64,000 nt of DNA from Ziziphus jujuba (lineage: Eukaryota > Streptophyta > Magnoliopsida > Rosales > Rhamnaceae), in NCBI RefSeq assembly GCF_031755915.1, contig NC_083382.1, positions 1,364,001 through 1,428,000 of the forward strand, in the 5' to 3' direction. Under the pieces are notes generated by a model. That model was not told where the DNA came from. It did not search any database and saw only the letters and a program-made list of their open reading frames with translations. Shown piece after piece: positions 24,721-36,653 of this stretch. The position numbers were made by a program, and so were the translations under genes. Within the stretch, counting starts at the first letter, position 1. Each line of letters opens with the position of its first letter.

Positions 24721-26850
24721 TGTTCGTTTACCCTCTGGATCTTGTTCGACAGCACTCTCCTATATTTTGCCATTTATCTTTAAATGCGAAATGGCGACGA
24801 TGATGGGGGTGCTGTCGACATGATCCAGAAGGTGCAGTCGAATAAGATACAGAGGGACCACCCACAGTACCTACTCTCAACTCTCATCGCTCGCAATCTT
24901 ATTCTTCTCCTCACTTATTATTTTTCCGATCATTTTCTTTTAATCTATTGATGAAGTGTTCTGTTTTGAGTCTGCTGAAACATTTGAGGAGGATTCAGTC
25001 TGTCTATTTATAGTCTTTGGCTACTTAAAGTTGACTATTCCCTCGATTGTTTATCAATTTACCCTTGAAAAAAATTATTATATATATATATATATATATA
25101 TTTGGTTTGGATCTTTTGTTTTGGTTTGTTTTGATTTTTTACCCCTACTAGCCTAGTAATGCTTATATCTGTGTTTGTATGATTTCTTTAAAAATTAAAC
25201 CATGTCAGCTTTAGGTGTAATCATTATTATTTTATTCTGAAGATGCTTAAAACTCTTTTTTGTTGTATTTGGTTAATTGCCTTTTTTTATCCTCTATTCT
25301 TTGCAAACTTTTGTATACGAAGTTTATATTTTGTGTCTGTTTGGGGTGTGGGAGGTTAAAGACTTATCTTTTCATCTTGAGGTGCCTCATACTAAAATAA
25401 CATAGTTATATGTTATGAATGGTTCCTAATAACATATTTTCGATGGCGGGGACTGTATTTTAGGTTTTCACCAAAAGATTATTCTAAATGCAACCATCGA
25501 GCCTTAGAGACAAAGGAAGCGGTTCGCCCTGTGGATCTTGTTAGATAGCTAGCACTCTTCCATCTTTACACCAAAAAATGACACTCAAGAGATTCCATGG
25601 GAGTGCTATAGAACGAGATCTATATTGGTCATTGTTAATTTAAATGTCTGCTTTAATTTTTACACCTAAAAACCAATACTATTTTCCATTTTCCTCACAT
25701 ACATAGCAGATTAATTTACACGGATTTTAACGTTTGGCTATTGTTTATTTAATTGTTTGCATACTTTAATTCAAAGTTTCATGTTTCACTTTGATCTTTC
25801 TGGACACTTGAAGATTCATTTCATTTCTGCTAGACTATAAGGTTTTGACTTTGTAAGTTTGGCTATATTGAATTGTTGATCTTATTAAATTTATAGGGAA
25901 ATGGAACTAGGATTGCATTCTACATTCTTTGGCAGAGATTTACTTATGTTCTTTGTTTGTTTGTTTGTTTTCTTAATCTTGTGCTTATTGTTCATGTTTA
26001 TGCAGGTTTGGTTGTTGTGATCTATATGACAATTAAATATAAAAAAAATGCTAGCTACTGACTGTGGCACGTTATAGCGCATATTATGGAGGAACATGAC
26101 TATACATGTAATCTTGTTTATGGATATATAAGAACTCTTTTGGTACAAAAAGATGATGTCAAGAACATTTATGACTAGTTATTTTCATTTTCATTTGTGT
26201 TTCGATAAGTGAGAATATATGATTGAAGAGGAAACTGTCTATTACTCAAAGTGGAGTTTTACAAGAATTAGGATGAGGAAACTTACAGATACGATAATGA
26301 GTATACCCCATCTCTCCCAATAAGTGTACGCTTAGAAACATCTTATATTATAACTTAATTCTTCCATTTGAACTTAATCCAGTAATTACTTTACATTTTT
26401 TTTTTTTTTGGTTAGATTTAAGCTAATAGTAAGTTGATGTATTTGTTTGAAATTGGCATTTAAACACAAAGGGAAAATAGGAAAGTGTATTGCATTTGCA
26501 AAACAGGCTTGCTAGTTAGATGGCATTAATGTCAGCAGAATGAGCAGGCAGCATCCCTCGTGGCTGCCAATTGTGCTGTCATTTGTTCTACACTTCGATT
26601 CTCAGCTGTTGGTTTTCTTTTTGGTCTGCAGCTGTGGCTTAGGCATGTACTGTCTCAGTAGAATGGTTTCTGACATCGGACTTCGTACGAATGTTTGTTA
26701 AGTTGCAGTTGAGAAAATGGTTTCTGACATCAGCCTTCGTGCTAATGTTAGTAAAATTGCAATCGAGAGATTTGCTGATTTTCGCTTCATGTGTATTTTG
26801 GAGGGTTAGATTACAATGTGTTTTGTAGTGCTAAAATATGCTGATTAAAA
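24720..26850 (+). pseudogene. Decayed LRAT copy E
   Basis: Scraps of the exon-3 start occur in both orientations: inverted at 24733-24758 and 25529-25559, direct at about 24807, 24830 and 25611. Intron landmarks shared with copy C follow (GGAGGAACATG...CTATACATGTAAT near 26090 versus 20490). At about 26490-26640 a decayed exon 4 can be read: a remnant of the YCKTG block, AACTGCTAGTTAG-type decay, then GAGCAGGCAGCATC (the GQAAS block of copy B) and a hydrophobic stretch with stops. No continuous frame survives. Confidence 0.6.
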
Positions 26851-29320
26851 TTTGGGCGATTGATTTGCACTGAACCACAGGGTTTGATTCGTGAATGTAA
26901 CTGGAATTTTGTGACGTATTTGCCTAAGTTTGGAGATATCTTGGTTTCAATGAAGAAAGGGGAGGTTGGATGGAAAAGTTGATCCTTGTATTGAATTTAC
27001 TTACCTTCTACATCATTATAAAAGTTGAAGATGTGGTAAGGGCTACCTCTTGATGTGGGAAGCTAATACTGGGGAAAGATTGGAATGGAAATGCACGTAC
27101 GTTTAATCTCGATTACTAGAAGCAGAATAAGAGGAAGACGAAAGAAGCAAGCCTTAGAGACCAAGGAATGGCTATTTGTCCTCGTCTCCCCTCACGTCTC
27201 TTGGGGTTGAATTCAAATTCCATGATTGTGACATCTTCTTTGGAGACTGAAGATATGTCAGATTAGTGAAAAGTTTATTATTGATTTTTGTGTTCTATTA
27301 TTAATTGTTATGGTTTAGGTTATTTATTTATTTTTTAAAACATTTATTGTGTAATGTTGTTTTTCCAGAGATCCGCCATTTTAGGTTGATATCCTTGGGG
27401 CTTAAAGGGACAGAAGGCGGTGAACTCCTCCCAAGGAGCCGTAGCTCCTAAATATTGTTGGGGTAGTGCCATTTGGAGGAAGAGAAGGCAAATGAAGAAC
27501 CAACAGGTCAAGTGCAGGAGGAAATGCTTCGGTTATAGCTACAAAAGCCGGAGTGGAGCACATCTAATTTGTAAAGCTTTTTGTAGCTTGACCCTCCAAC
27601 AAATTATAATCAGAGGACAGCAGTTACACTATCTTGAGAAGATTTTATAAGTCTTTAAATATCATTTCAAATGGTGAAATTTATATATACAAGGAGTTAC
27701 TTATATAAAATTCTATTACTTCTAACAAAAACGATAGTTTTTTAATATATACACATATATATACTAAAATTCTCCAGTTAAATAATAGTCTATTATGTTT
27801 TATCATATAACATAGTTAATATTCTATTATATATATATATGTAAGTAAGGTGGTTGTCGGTTTGGTTCTGTTTTTTTATTTATTTATTTTTTTGTTGCAA
27901 ATTGAACCATGAAGAAAAACTAAACAGAATCAAATTCGGTTCGGCTCAATTTGATCGAGTTGATTATTTTATTTTTAAAATTTTTTAATAATTTTTAAAA
28001 AACATTATTATTTTTAATGATTTGAAATTTTATGTTATTGATATATTTAATTAAAAAATATATAAGCATAAAATATATTAAAAATATAATGATTATAATA
28101 AAATAATAAAAATTTATGTATAATATATAAATTAGGTTCAGTTCCATTTAATTTAGAATTTTTTTTTTTAAACTCAGATTGAACAGATTATAGGTGAAAA
28201 AAAAAAAAAAAATTGAACCTAATCGATCTTGTCGGTTAGTCGATGTGGTTCAGTTTGTCTTATATATAAGAATTTTGAAAATTATATAGATTTTTTTTTT
28301 AACTCAAATTGAACAGATTATAGGTGAAAAAAAGAAAAAATTTAAATCAAATTGAACCTAATCGATTTAGTCAGTTAGTCGATCTGGTTCGGTTTGTATT
28401 CTCTTATATATTAAAATTTTGAATATTTTTGTATAATAAATGTTAAAGGTTAGTACATTTTATATAAAATTTTAAATTGAATTTCAAATAGTAATAATCA
28501 TTTTATAATTTGACTCTTGAACATTTTGCTTTTGGTCTAGCCATCGATGATGACTCAGATGCTTGGGGTTTCTTTTCTTTTCTTCTTCTTCCCTTTTTTT
28601 TTTTTTTTTTTTTTTGGTTTTTTTTCAACAAAATAATAATTATCTAAAGATCGAGCATCTTTGACCCATAATGGGTCTTTTCTTGTTAGCTTTTATGCCT
28701 ATGAAATATTCTTCCATTCATTATATGTTTTAACAAAAAAATTTAATAAAGTAATATAAAAGAAGATGGCTTCTTTAAAATTCCATTTGTTTAAGAAAAA
28801 CTTTGTTCGTGTTTAACTTTCAAATCCACAATAATTATTTTTTTGTTTTTGACGACAAATGCTTCCGGATTTAGTCTGTGTTCGAAGATTAAAAAGTTAA
28901 TAGGTATCTTTTCTTCTAACAAGAAGATCAGATAAAATTCTTAGGATTGTGTTTACTGCCCAACTCAATTACTACCTTATTAGTAAATGGTAATCCGAAA
29001 TAACCATTTAAGTAAATGGTAATCAGAAATAACCATTTGTTTTGTTTTGTTTTGTTTTGTATTTTTTTTTAATTTTTTTTTTTTTTTGGGGTTACCGGAC
29101 CTAAATGATAGAGATTGAAGAAAGTGAGTGCAACCCAGTTGAACAAGTGAACACTATGCTTCAAATTGTTATGAAACCCATTAGTCCTAATTCAAGATTC
29201 CCAGATATATATTGATGTAAATGTATATAAAGGGACCATTTTTTCTCTTTTGTAATGCTAGGACCATTAAAAGGAAAGGACAATTACTACTAGTTATCAC
29301 TATAAGACATATTTAGATAC
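26851..29320. other. AT-rich intergenic with tandem repeats
   Basis: No gene recognised. A 76-codon open frame at 27420-27650 has no features I recognise. About 28160-28430 is a 130-bp unit repeated twice (GATTGAACAGATTATAGGTG at about 28178 and a close copy at 28308). A short direct repeat AGTAAATGGTAATC lies near 28983 and 29010. About 29090-29240 matches 45.55-45.67 kb, the flank into which the Mutator-like element inserted there. Confidence 0.55.
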
Positions 29321-30098
29321 TAGACAGGAAGTGATAATAATTGAAAAAATAAAATAAAAAAGGAAAAAAGAAATTAACTTCTAAAACCATTCTAAACAGC
29401 TCAACGAATAATGAAATTAGCTGGAAGAGTTCCTCAATATATGCCTCTAAAAATTTCATGAATCGGGTTACCCTCCTCTCCAAAGAACGGAGGAAAGTAT
29501 GCTTCTTAAACTTGGTATAATTCCTATCCATCTTTGTCAAAATCTTGTTATAGACCTTTTGCTAAGTTTTTACATATTAAATGATAACATTTTTTCTTTC
29601 GGTGTCACCATTGATCAAAACTCGACAAACTTTCCTTTTATTTTATTCTATTTTTTTCTTACTTTCCAAGAAAAGAATAAGGAAAAGACTCAAAAAGTGT
29701 ACTCATGAGTTGTAAAATTTCCAACAAATTCCTCTTTCTTCGATAGCTAGCGATGAGTTCAATGAACTTCAACAGGAATTAAGTTTCGCTATAAATTAGT
29801 CACACACCCACCACGTGAGCTTTATCTGGCTTCACGTGTATGAGTTCCAAATTACAGAATATATAATTTCTTAAAGCACGTTAGGATGGAATTTGTCACT
29901 GCTTTCTGCAAAAGTGCGTATTGATTATTCATCCACTCTCTTGCAAAATATATCAAAATGGATGACTTCTTTGAATAAACCTTTCACTTGTAATTAAACC
30001 AATAATGAACCACTACAATTAAACGATGTGGGATCTTAATCGTGCTTAATCTTCCCACATTTTTCTTTTCCACCTAAAAACCTGAAGGATATATAGAG

Positions 30099-30506
30099 AT
30101 GGATTGGACTGTGTTGGAAGCTGCAGCTTCAGGATATCAAAGCCTCATTTGGCGACTGAAGCAACACAGTATTTATCCTGATCAACAAGTAACACCACAA
30201 AATAACACTATCTTCGCACCGCTGTTAGATTCAATCAAGTGTATTACAGAAGGAAATGATAATAATTGGGAAAAAAAAAATTTTAAAAAAGAAAAGAAAT
30301 TAACTTCTAAAACCATTCTGAGCAGCTCGAATAAAGAAATTAGCTGCATAGAGTTCCTTAAAGCCTCCAAAAATTTCATCGATCGGGTTACGCACCTGTC
30401 TAAAATAATGGAGGAAAGTCTGCTTCTCAAACTTGGTATAATTCCAATCCTACCAAATCTTTGTCAAAATCTTGTTATAGACCCTTTACTAAGTTTTAAA
30501 TATTAA
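30099..30506 (+). pseudogene. ANK1 stub: start of ankyrin gene fused to duplicated promoter
   Basis: The frame starts like ANK2 (MDWTVLEAAASG, QQVTPQNNTIF) but after ITEG, near 30250, the DNA switches to the upstream sequence normally found before the gene (ATGATAATAATTG; compare 29330). The rest of the 135-codon frame (to 30506) therefore translates promoter DNA. This is the footprint of a tandem duplication of about 0.93 kb of promoter plus the first ~150 bp of exon 1. No ankyrin repeat is complete. Not expected to be functional, although the start context is intact. Confidence 0.8.
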
Positions 30507-31109
30507 ATGATTACATGAATTTTACTTTCGGTGTCACTTGATCAAACTCGACAAACTTGCCTTTTATTTTATTTTATTTTTTTTCTTTCTTTCCAAGAAA
30601 AGAATAAGGAAAAGACTCAGAAAGCATACTCATGAGTTGTAAAGAGTCCTATAAATTCCTCTTTGTTTGATAGCTAGCAATTAGTTCTATGAAACTGAAC
30701 ATAAATTAAATTTATCGCTATAAATTAGTCATACACCTACCACGCCAGCCCTTGTCTAGCTTCACGCGTATAACTTCCAAAATATAGAATATATAATTTC
30801 TTAAAAGCACATCAAGATGGAATTTGTCACTGCTTTCTGCAAAAGTTCATATTGAATCATTCATCCACTCTCTACATTTAAAAAATAAATAATAAAAAAA
30901 AAAGAAACTGTAAAATATATCAAAATGGATGACTTCTTTAAATAAATCTTACAAAGCAGAAGAGGTACGATTAGTATAATTAATTTTGATCACTTTTAAT
31001 TAAACTTATAATGAACCACTATAATTAAACGATTTGGAATCCTAATCTCTCTTAATCTTCCCCTTGTTTTTTCACCTACCTAAACCTGAAGGACAAGATT
31101 GTTGGCAAT

Positions 31110-34100
31110 ATGGATAGGACAGTGTTTGAAGCTGCAGCTTCAGGAGATCGAAGCCTCATTCGGCGACTGGAGCAACAAAATATTGATCCTGATCAACAAG
31201 TAACACCACACAACAACACTATTCTTCACATCGCTCTTAGATTCAATCAAAAGGGTATTACAGAAGGTGTTCTTTGCTTATGTCCACAGCTACTTGGCAA
31301 AACCAATGCTGATGGGGACAGTCCTTTGCATATAGCAGCGAAAAGTGGGAACGAAGAAATTGTTGAGCTTCTTATCGGCGGTTTTAGCTACACTGCAATC
31401 CAGCAAGGTGCTCTAAGAAAGAAAAACTTGAAGGAGGAAGACACAGCCTTACATGTTGCGGTTAAAGATGGTCACTTTGGCGTAGTAAAGCTACTTACGG
31501 CAAAAGATTCGGAGTTATTGAATTTAGTGAATAAGGCTTATGAATCTCCACTTTTTCTTGCGGTGGAGGGAGGTTTTCTCAATATTGCACAGCATATTTT
31601 ACATCGTTTTCGTGAAGCTCCATGCCATGGATCCAATGGCATGAATGCTTTGCATGCAGCCGTGGTTCGAGCACATCATGGTGATCGTATATTATATATA
31701 TATATATATATTTGCATTTCACTCTCTTTATCTAGCTATGTATGTGTATAATACTTATACATTCCCGGCATGATATGCGGATATATACCCAATTTTGATA
31801 TGGTGAGGATCTTGTGATGGGTTAATAAAAGAGGGATATACTACGTTAGCTGTTACATACTAAAAAGATTTTACATTAATTTCCAAAAAAATTTAATCAA
31901 CCACAAATAATAATTAATGTCGGATTCACATACATTTTATGGATTGCTTTTTTCTTATTTAGATTTTACCTTCTTAAAAAATCAAAAATATTAATTGCTT
32001 TATCATTTGTTGAATGATATGCTTGGCACACATACAAGCCCCTCGTTACAGGTCGATCCTTTCCAACATCCTTACCATATCAAATTCCTATACTAGAAAG
32101 TGTACATAAAGTTAAAAATCTACCATAACATAAGCATGCAAGTCTATTATAGAACAATTATTGTAGAATAATTATATATGTGTATGTGTGTGTGCGCTCA
32201 CGCGCATATTTACATTTATCAAACACAATAATTTTGCTAAAAGACTTCAAGTAGGGAAACAAATCTGTGCATAAAACACATTTAACTGTAACAACTAGCT
32301 GAAACACTTTAACTACTATAAATTGCAGTTAGAACTGTCTTAACTATGACAAATTATAGCCAAAAAGTTTTTGCCAAAAGGTCATTGGCCATAACATGGT
32401 AACAACACACTTTATGGCTACTATACATTACACTCTCAACTACAATATTTCCTGTTGCAAAATATAAATATAAATATCACAATGAAAATATAAAATTAAT
32501 TCTTTTATGCAAGCTAAAGATAAAGTTTAGAAACATACTATCAGCACGGTATAAGCTTCAAAAATTGCTAATAAACCATTAGTGGTTTTAGCAGCCTACT
32601 AGTGCTAATAGGACGTTCATGGACTCTTGCTATAATGCAAGCTCTTGCATAAGAACTTCTTTATATATATGTATATTATCTATATATATATATATATAAT
32701 ATATTATGTAGTGGTATTTATATATGCTAGTTCCCACTTCCTAATTGACCTAACTTTTCTTGGAAACAATTAACCTTTGTTGGTTGCAGCCGGCATGTTT
32801 GAATATCAGGCACCTGAGTTATCTCTGGAGAAAATTCGGCGCCTGCTAAGCAGCTTTGTTTTGCATGCTGGAGATAGATGCATTAATATATTAGATAATA
32901 CGGCTTATCCCCCAACATATATAGGTAATCAATCTGTCTTCTACATTTTCAGTTTTCCTGTATCGTCCTAAAGAACCAATACATACATATATAATATGTT
33001 GGGGGAGAAAATAAATCAATTCTCGTATATTAATAATTAAAAAAAAAAAAAAATACATAAACACACTATAAAATACTCATATATGCAGCAGGACCCACAC
33101 ACATAATAACCTTTTAGACACCAACACATAAACACCTAACATTATTTACTAACTATAACATGAGAGCTCTCTCTCTCTCTCTCTTTCTCTCTCTAGGAGC
33201 CTACTCTACTCAATTGAGTAGCTCTTTCACTCACACCAACCGAGAGCCTCCTTGGAGCTCACTTGTGTAGCTCACCAAGCAAGGAAGCCAAAGCTTCCTT
33301 TTATACTTGAAAAAGTCGGTTGCTTTGGCCTACTCAAAACTTCTAGACTTCTCCACTATGTCCTTGCTCTCATCCTCAATTTTAGATATTCTTTTTTTAC
33401 AAATTCCAATGCTCTACTTCCAACCAAGTATATCAAATATACTAGTTAATTCTAGAAACTTCTAGGTCAATATTGATCCTTCAATTCTCCCCCTCAATAT
33501 TGACTTCCCATTCTTTCTTTTCTTCTTGAGTGCTGAAAAATTATCACATTCTTCCATTGGTGTCTTGACATCTCCAATAGGCTTCGAAATTATCTCCTCG
33601 ATGGTAGTCTTAATTACCATCATGCCTTACTAGCTTTGATCTCCCACTTCATCAAAGCAGCGACATTCACCAACGACATAATCTTGTCAGCTCCAGTGAT
33701 CTCCCAGAAATTCTATCCCTGCAACGACCACATATATTGTAATCTATGCTATTGAGCTTCCACATACCTTCTATCTTTTGAAGGTCATTCATCATGGTTT
33801 GGTGGTCCGCTCACGCACCAAACAAGCTTGGTCCCAAACAGCAAGCTCCACAATCCCAGATTGTGCACGATCATACGAAGCTCCACCAACAACGATTCTT
33901 GACCACCTCTTGCCACCGCAGTCCTAGACTGCCTCCATGCATCACTGCGATCCCTGATTGCCTCACAATTTCATGGTCCTTGACCATCCTCTGGCACTTG
34001 TGGTCTCTAACCGTTCACCATACGGTCTTTGACTGTTCCCTCCAATATTGTGGTCAGCAATGCTCATGCCTTGATCCCTAACAAACTCTTACATACCACT

Positions 34101-34943
34101 CTCTTATACCAAGCAAGACACCAAAACTTACTAAACCCTTTAAACTATTATCCCATTGAATCTTACCCCGCTCTGATACCAAATTGTTGGGGGAGAAAAT
34201 AAATCAATTCTCGTATATTAATAATTAAAAAAAAAAATACATAAACACACTATAAAATACTCATATATGCAGCAGGACCCACACACATAATAACATTTTA
34301 GACACCAACACATAAACACCTAACATTATTTACTAACTATAACATGAGAGCTCTCTCTCTCTCTCTTTCTCTCTCTAGGAGCCTACTCTACTCAATTGAG
34401 TAGCTCTTTCACTCACACCAACCGAGAGCCTCCTTGGAGCTCACTTGTGTAGCTCACCAAGCAAGGAAGCCAAAGCTTCATTTTATACTTGAAAAAGTCG
34501 GTTGCTTTGGCCTACTCAAAGCTTCTAGACTTCTCCACTATGTCCTTGCTCTCATCCTCAATTTTAGATATTCTTTTTTCACAAATTCCAATGCTCTACT
34601 TCCAACCAAGTATATCAAATATACTAGTTAATTCTAGAAACTTCTAGGTCAATATTGATCCTTCATAATATATATGTATACAATAATTTTTACTAGACTT
34701 CATCTATAAAACACTTAATTATATGTAACTTTTGGAATATTTCATCCGAAGTCCATGTAAATAAGGTGATTTACTCCAGTAAAGTAAATTTCATATGTAT
34801 ATGTATATATATATATATAGAATAATTTTACGGTGCAGACCGTCCGCATACAGACCGCATTTAAAATTGATATTTATTCAAAAAGCATTGATTTTAGATA
34901 CGCTTTACATGCGGACAGTCTTCACCGTAAAATCTCCTTCTAT

Positions 34944-34992
<49 letters not shown>

Positions 34993-36653
34993 TAATGTTT
35001 TCTATAAAAAATTTACTACCAGATCTGGGATATATATCCCATGGTTTACTCGTAACCCGGTAAAATAGTCCCACGGATATGTAAGCTTTTACATGTTAGT
35101 GTGCATGAGATTTATAGCAAATTTATACATGTATATAAAACTGTGGTGCCCGATGTTAAGTTTAATTACTTCTTATTAATTTATAGATATTATGCGCTTA
35201 TTGCTTGAAAAAGAAGGGCTTGCAACAGAACAAGATCAACTTTTTGGGTGGACTCCTCTTCATTGTGCAGCACATGTGGGTCATCAAGAAGCAACTAAAC
35301 TTTTACTTCAAAATTCCTCCACTCCTGCATATCTGCAGGACAACCAAGGCATGTCTGCTTTGCACATTGCTGCTAAACAAGGCCATGTCAATGTAATGGA
35401 AGAAATTATTAGTCATAATCCAGATGCTTGCGAATTGGTCGACAACAGCGGACGGAATCCTCTTCATGTTGCCATTGCAAATGCAAAGCTTAATGTTGTC
35501 AGGTTCATACTGAAAAAGCCAAGGCTTGACAGTCTCATCAACGCAACCGATAACGAAGGTAATACGCCTCTGCATCTGGCTGCTGGAAGGGACAAATACA
35601 GCATTATAACCATCCTTGTGAATGATAGTAGAGTAAACAAGAAGATTCAAAATCACGACTTCCAAAAGCCGATTGACTTGATTCGAACTAATCCAAATCT
35701 TGGTGAACTTTACAAGGCAAGTGGTTCAAGCTATTAAGTCCCAGTGCTGAATTTTCCATATTAAAATGCTATTTAAATGCTATTTAAATGCTATTCTTCG
35801 TCAATAAACATCGGTTATGTGGCAACACACACAAGTGCCATGGGATGCCTTTCTCCATATGCATCTTGTTTTTAAAAAGTCAAGCCACCGCATAGCGGCC
35901 ATTAATAGCATTGATCAGTTTTTATTGCAGTTAGCTACAATATAGTAATTTTCACACAAATGACATTAATTTTCACCATCTTACATAATTGTATTCCCGG
36001 TCTACAAGAAATAGATTTCGTGTTAAAACCCAATAATATTGTTCAGCGGCATTTATTGGAAATCGATTTTTGTTATTCACACCAATTTAATACTAACATT
36101 TTTAATGTAAATTTTTCAGTCTATGATTGTAAAGAAGTTGGATAAACAGGGCGGCCGAGCCAGTCTGCGATCACTTGTCAATGGGATAAATATTCATGAA
36201 GTTGGTCATGAGAACAATGAAACCAAATGTCATAGACTGAAGAATATATCCAACATTCATCTACTGGTGGCAAGTCTTATAGCCACGGTGACTTTTACAG
36301 CAGGGTTTACGATGCCCGGAGGGTATGAACAAGACCAACCATCCACAAAGGGCGTGGCGATGTTGTCTAACAAGACATCTTTCAAGGTGTTTGTAATAGC
36401 AGATTCAATAGCCTTCTACTGCTCCTCTGCCTCAGTTTTCATACAATTCTGCGGTTCCTTGGAGCATAACTATCATTTGCTTTTACGTTTTACAAGAGTG
36501 GCAGCAACTCTCACTTATATTTCTAGTCTTGGGATGGTACTGGCTTTTACTTCAGCCATCCATGCAGTTATGCCTCGTTCCACAATGCTAGCATATTATA
36601 CTATTGTATCAGGTATTTGCTGTGCATTGGCCTATATCTTTGGATTTTTGTAG
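31110..36653 (+). CDS. ANK2: ankyrin-repeat/PGG-domain membrane protein (ACD6-like)
   Basis: Exons 31110-31680, 32790-32924, 35187-35716 and 36120-36653 join in phase to 589 residues. Exon 1 has ankyrin repeats (NNTILHIALRF, GDSPLHIAAKSGNEEIVELL, DTALHVAVKDGHFGVVKLL); exon 3 has more (GWTPLHCAAHVGHQEATKLL, GMSALHIAAKQGHVNVMEEI, GNTPLHLAAGRDKYS). Exon 4 is the PGG domain with MPGGY at about residues 477-481 and four hydrophobic segments (from LLVASLIATVTF to ALAYIFGFL). The layout is that of plant plasma-membrane ankyrin proteins related to ACD6, a family linked to salicylic-acid defence and cell death; that role is inferred by family. Intron 3 uses a GC donor (AAG|GCAAGT). Intron 2 contains an LTR element and a MITE. 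The paralogue ANK3 supports the exon model. Confidence 0.9.
32997..33483 (-). repeat. LTR (3' LTR in element orientation)
   Basis: 487-bp LTR with TG...CA ends. It contains a CT microsatellite near 33172-33195 and a poly-A run near 33040. Adjacent at 33484 is the polypurine tract (plus-strand TTCTCCCCCTC). Confidence 0.93.
34185..34665 (-). repeat. LTR (5' LTR in element orientation)
   Basis: 481-bp partner LTR, differing from the other by a shorter poly-A run and about four substitutions. The tRNA-Met primer-binding site lies immediately outside it at 34170-34181. Confidence 0.93.
34825..34933. mobile_element. 109-bp foldback MITE in ANK2 intron 2
   Basis: The arms 34825-34849 (ATTTTACGGTGCAGACCGTC...) and 34909-34933 are inverted repeats with 2 mismatches in 25 bp. 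It lies between TA and CA/TA microsatellites. The corresponding ANK3 intron (about 56290-56340) lacks it while keeping the flanks, so it is an insertion. The family cannot be named from the sequence alone, and no target duplication can be separated from the TA repeats. Confidence 0.8.

Larger units (their letters stand above)
32997..34665 (-). mobile_element. Non-autonomous LTR retrotransposon (TRIM/LARD-like) in ANK2 intron 2
   Basis: Two near-identical LTRs, 32997-33483 and 34185-34665, begin TGTTGGGG and end CCTTCA on the plus strand and are flanked by the 5-bp target duplication TAATA (32992-32996 and 34666-34670). The orientation is minus: on that strand the LTR ends CCCCAACA and, after ATT, the primer-binding site TGGTATCAGAGC (plus positions 34170-34181) follows, complementary to initiator tRNA-Met. 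A purine-rich tract (GAGGGGGAGA) precedes the other LTR. The 701-bp interior encodes no gag or pol. The ANK3 intron has the empty site. The LTRs differ by only a few substitutions and indels, so the insertion is fairly recent. Confidence 0.95.

Noticed and set aside
33794..34081. 95-codon frame inside the LTR element
   Set aside because: No gag, pol or other motif; the element orientation is opposite.
35303..35665. Minus-strand frame opposite ANK2 exon 3 (also 56706-57011 opposite ANK3)
   Set aside because: Shadow of conserved ankyrin codons on the other strand; the paralogue pair conserves the plus frame.
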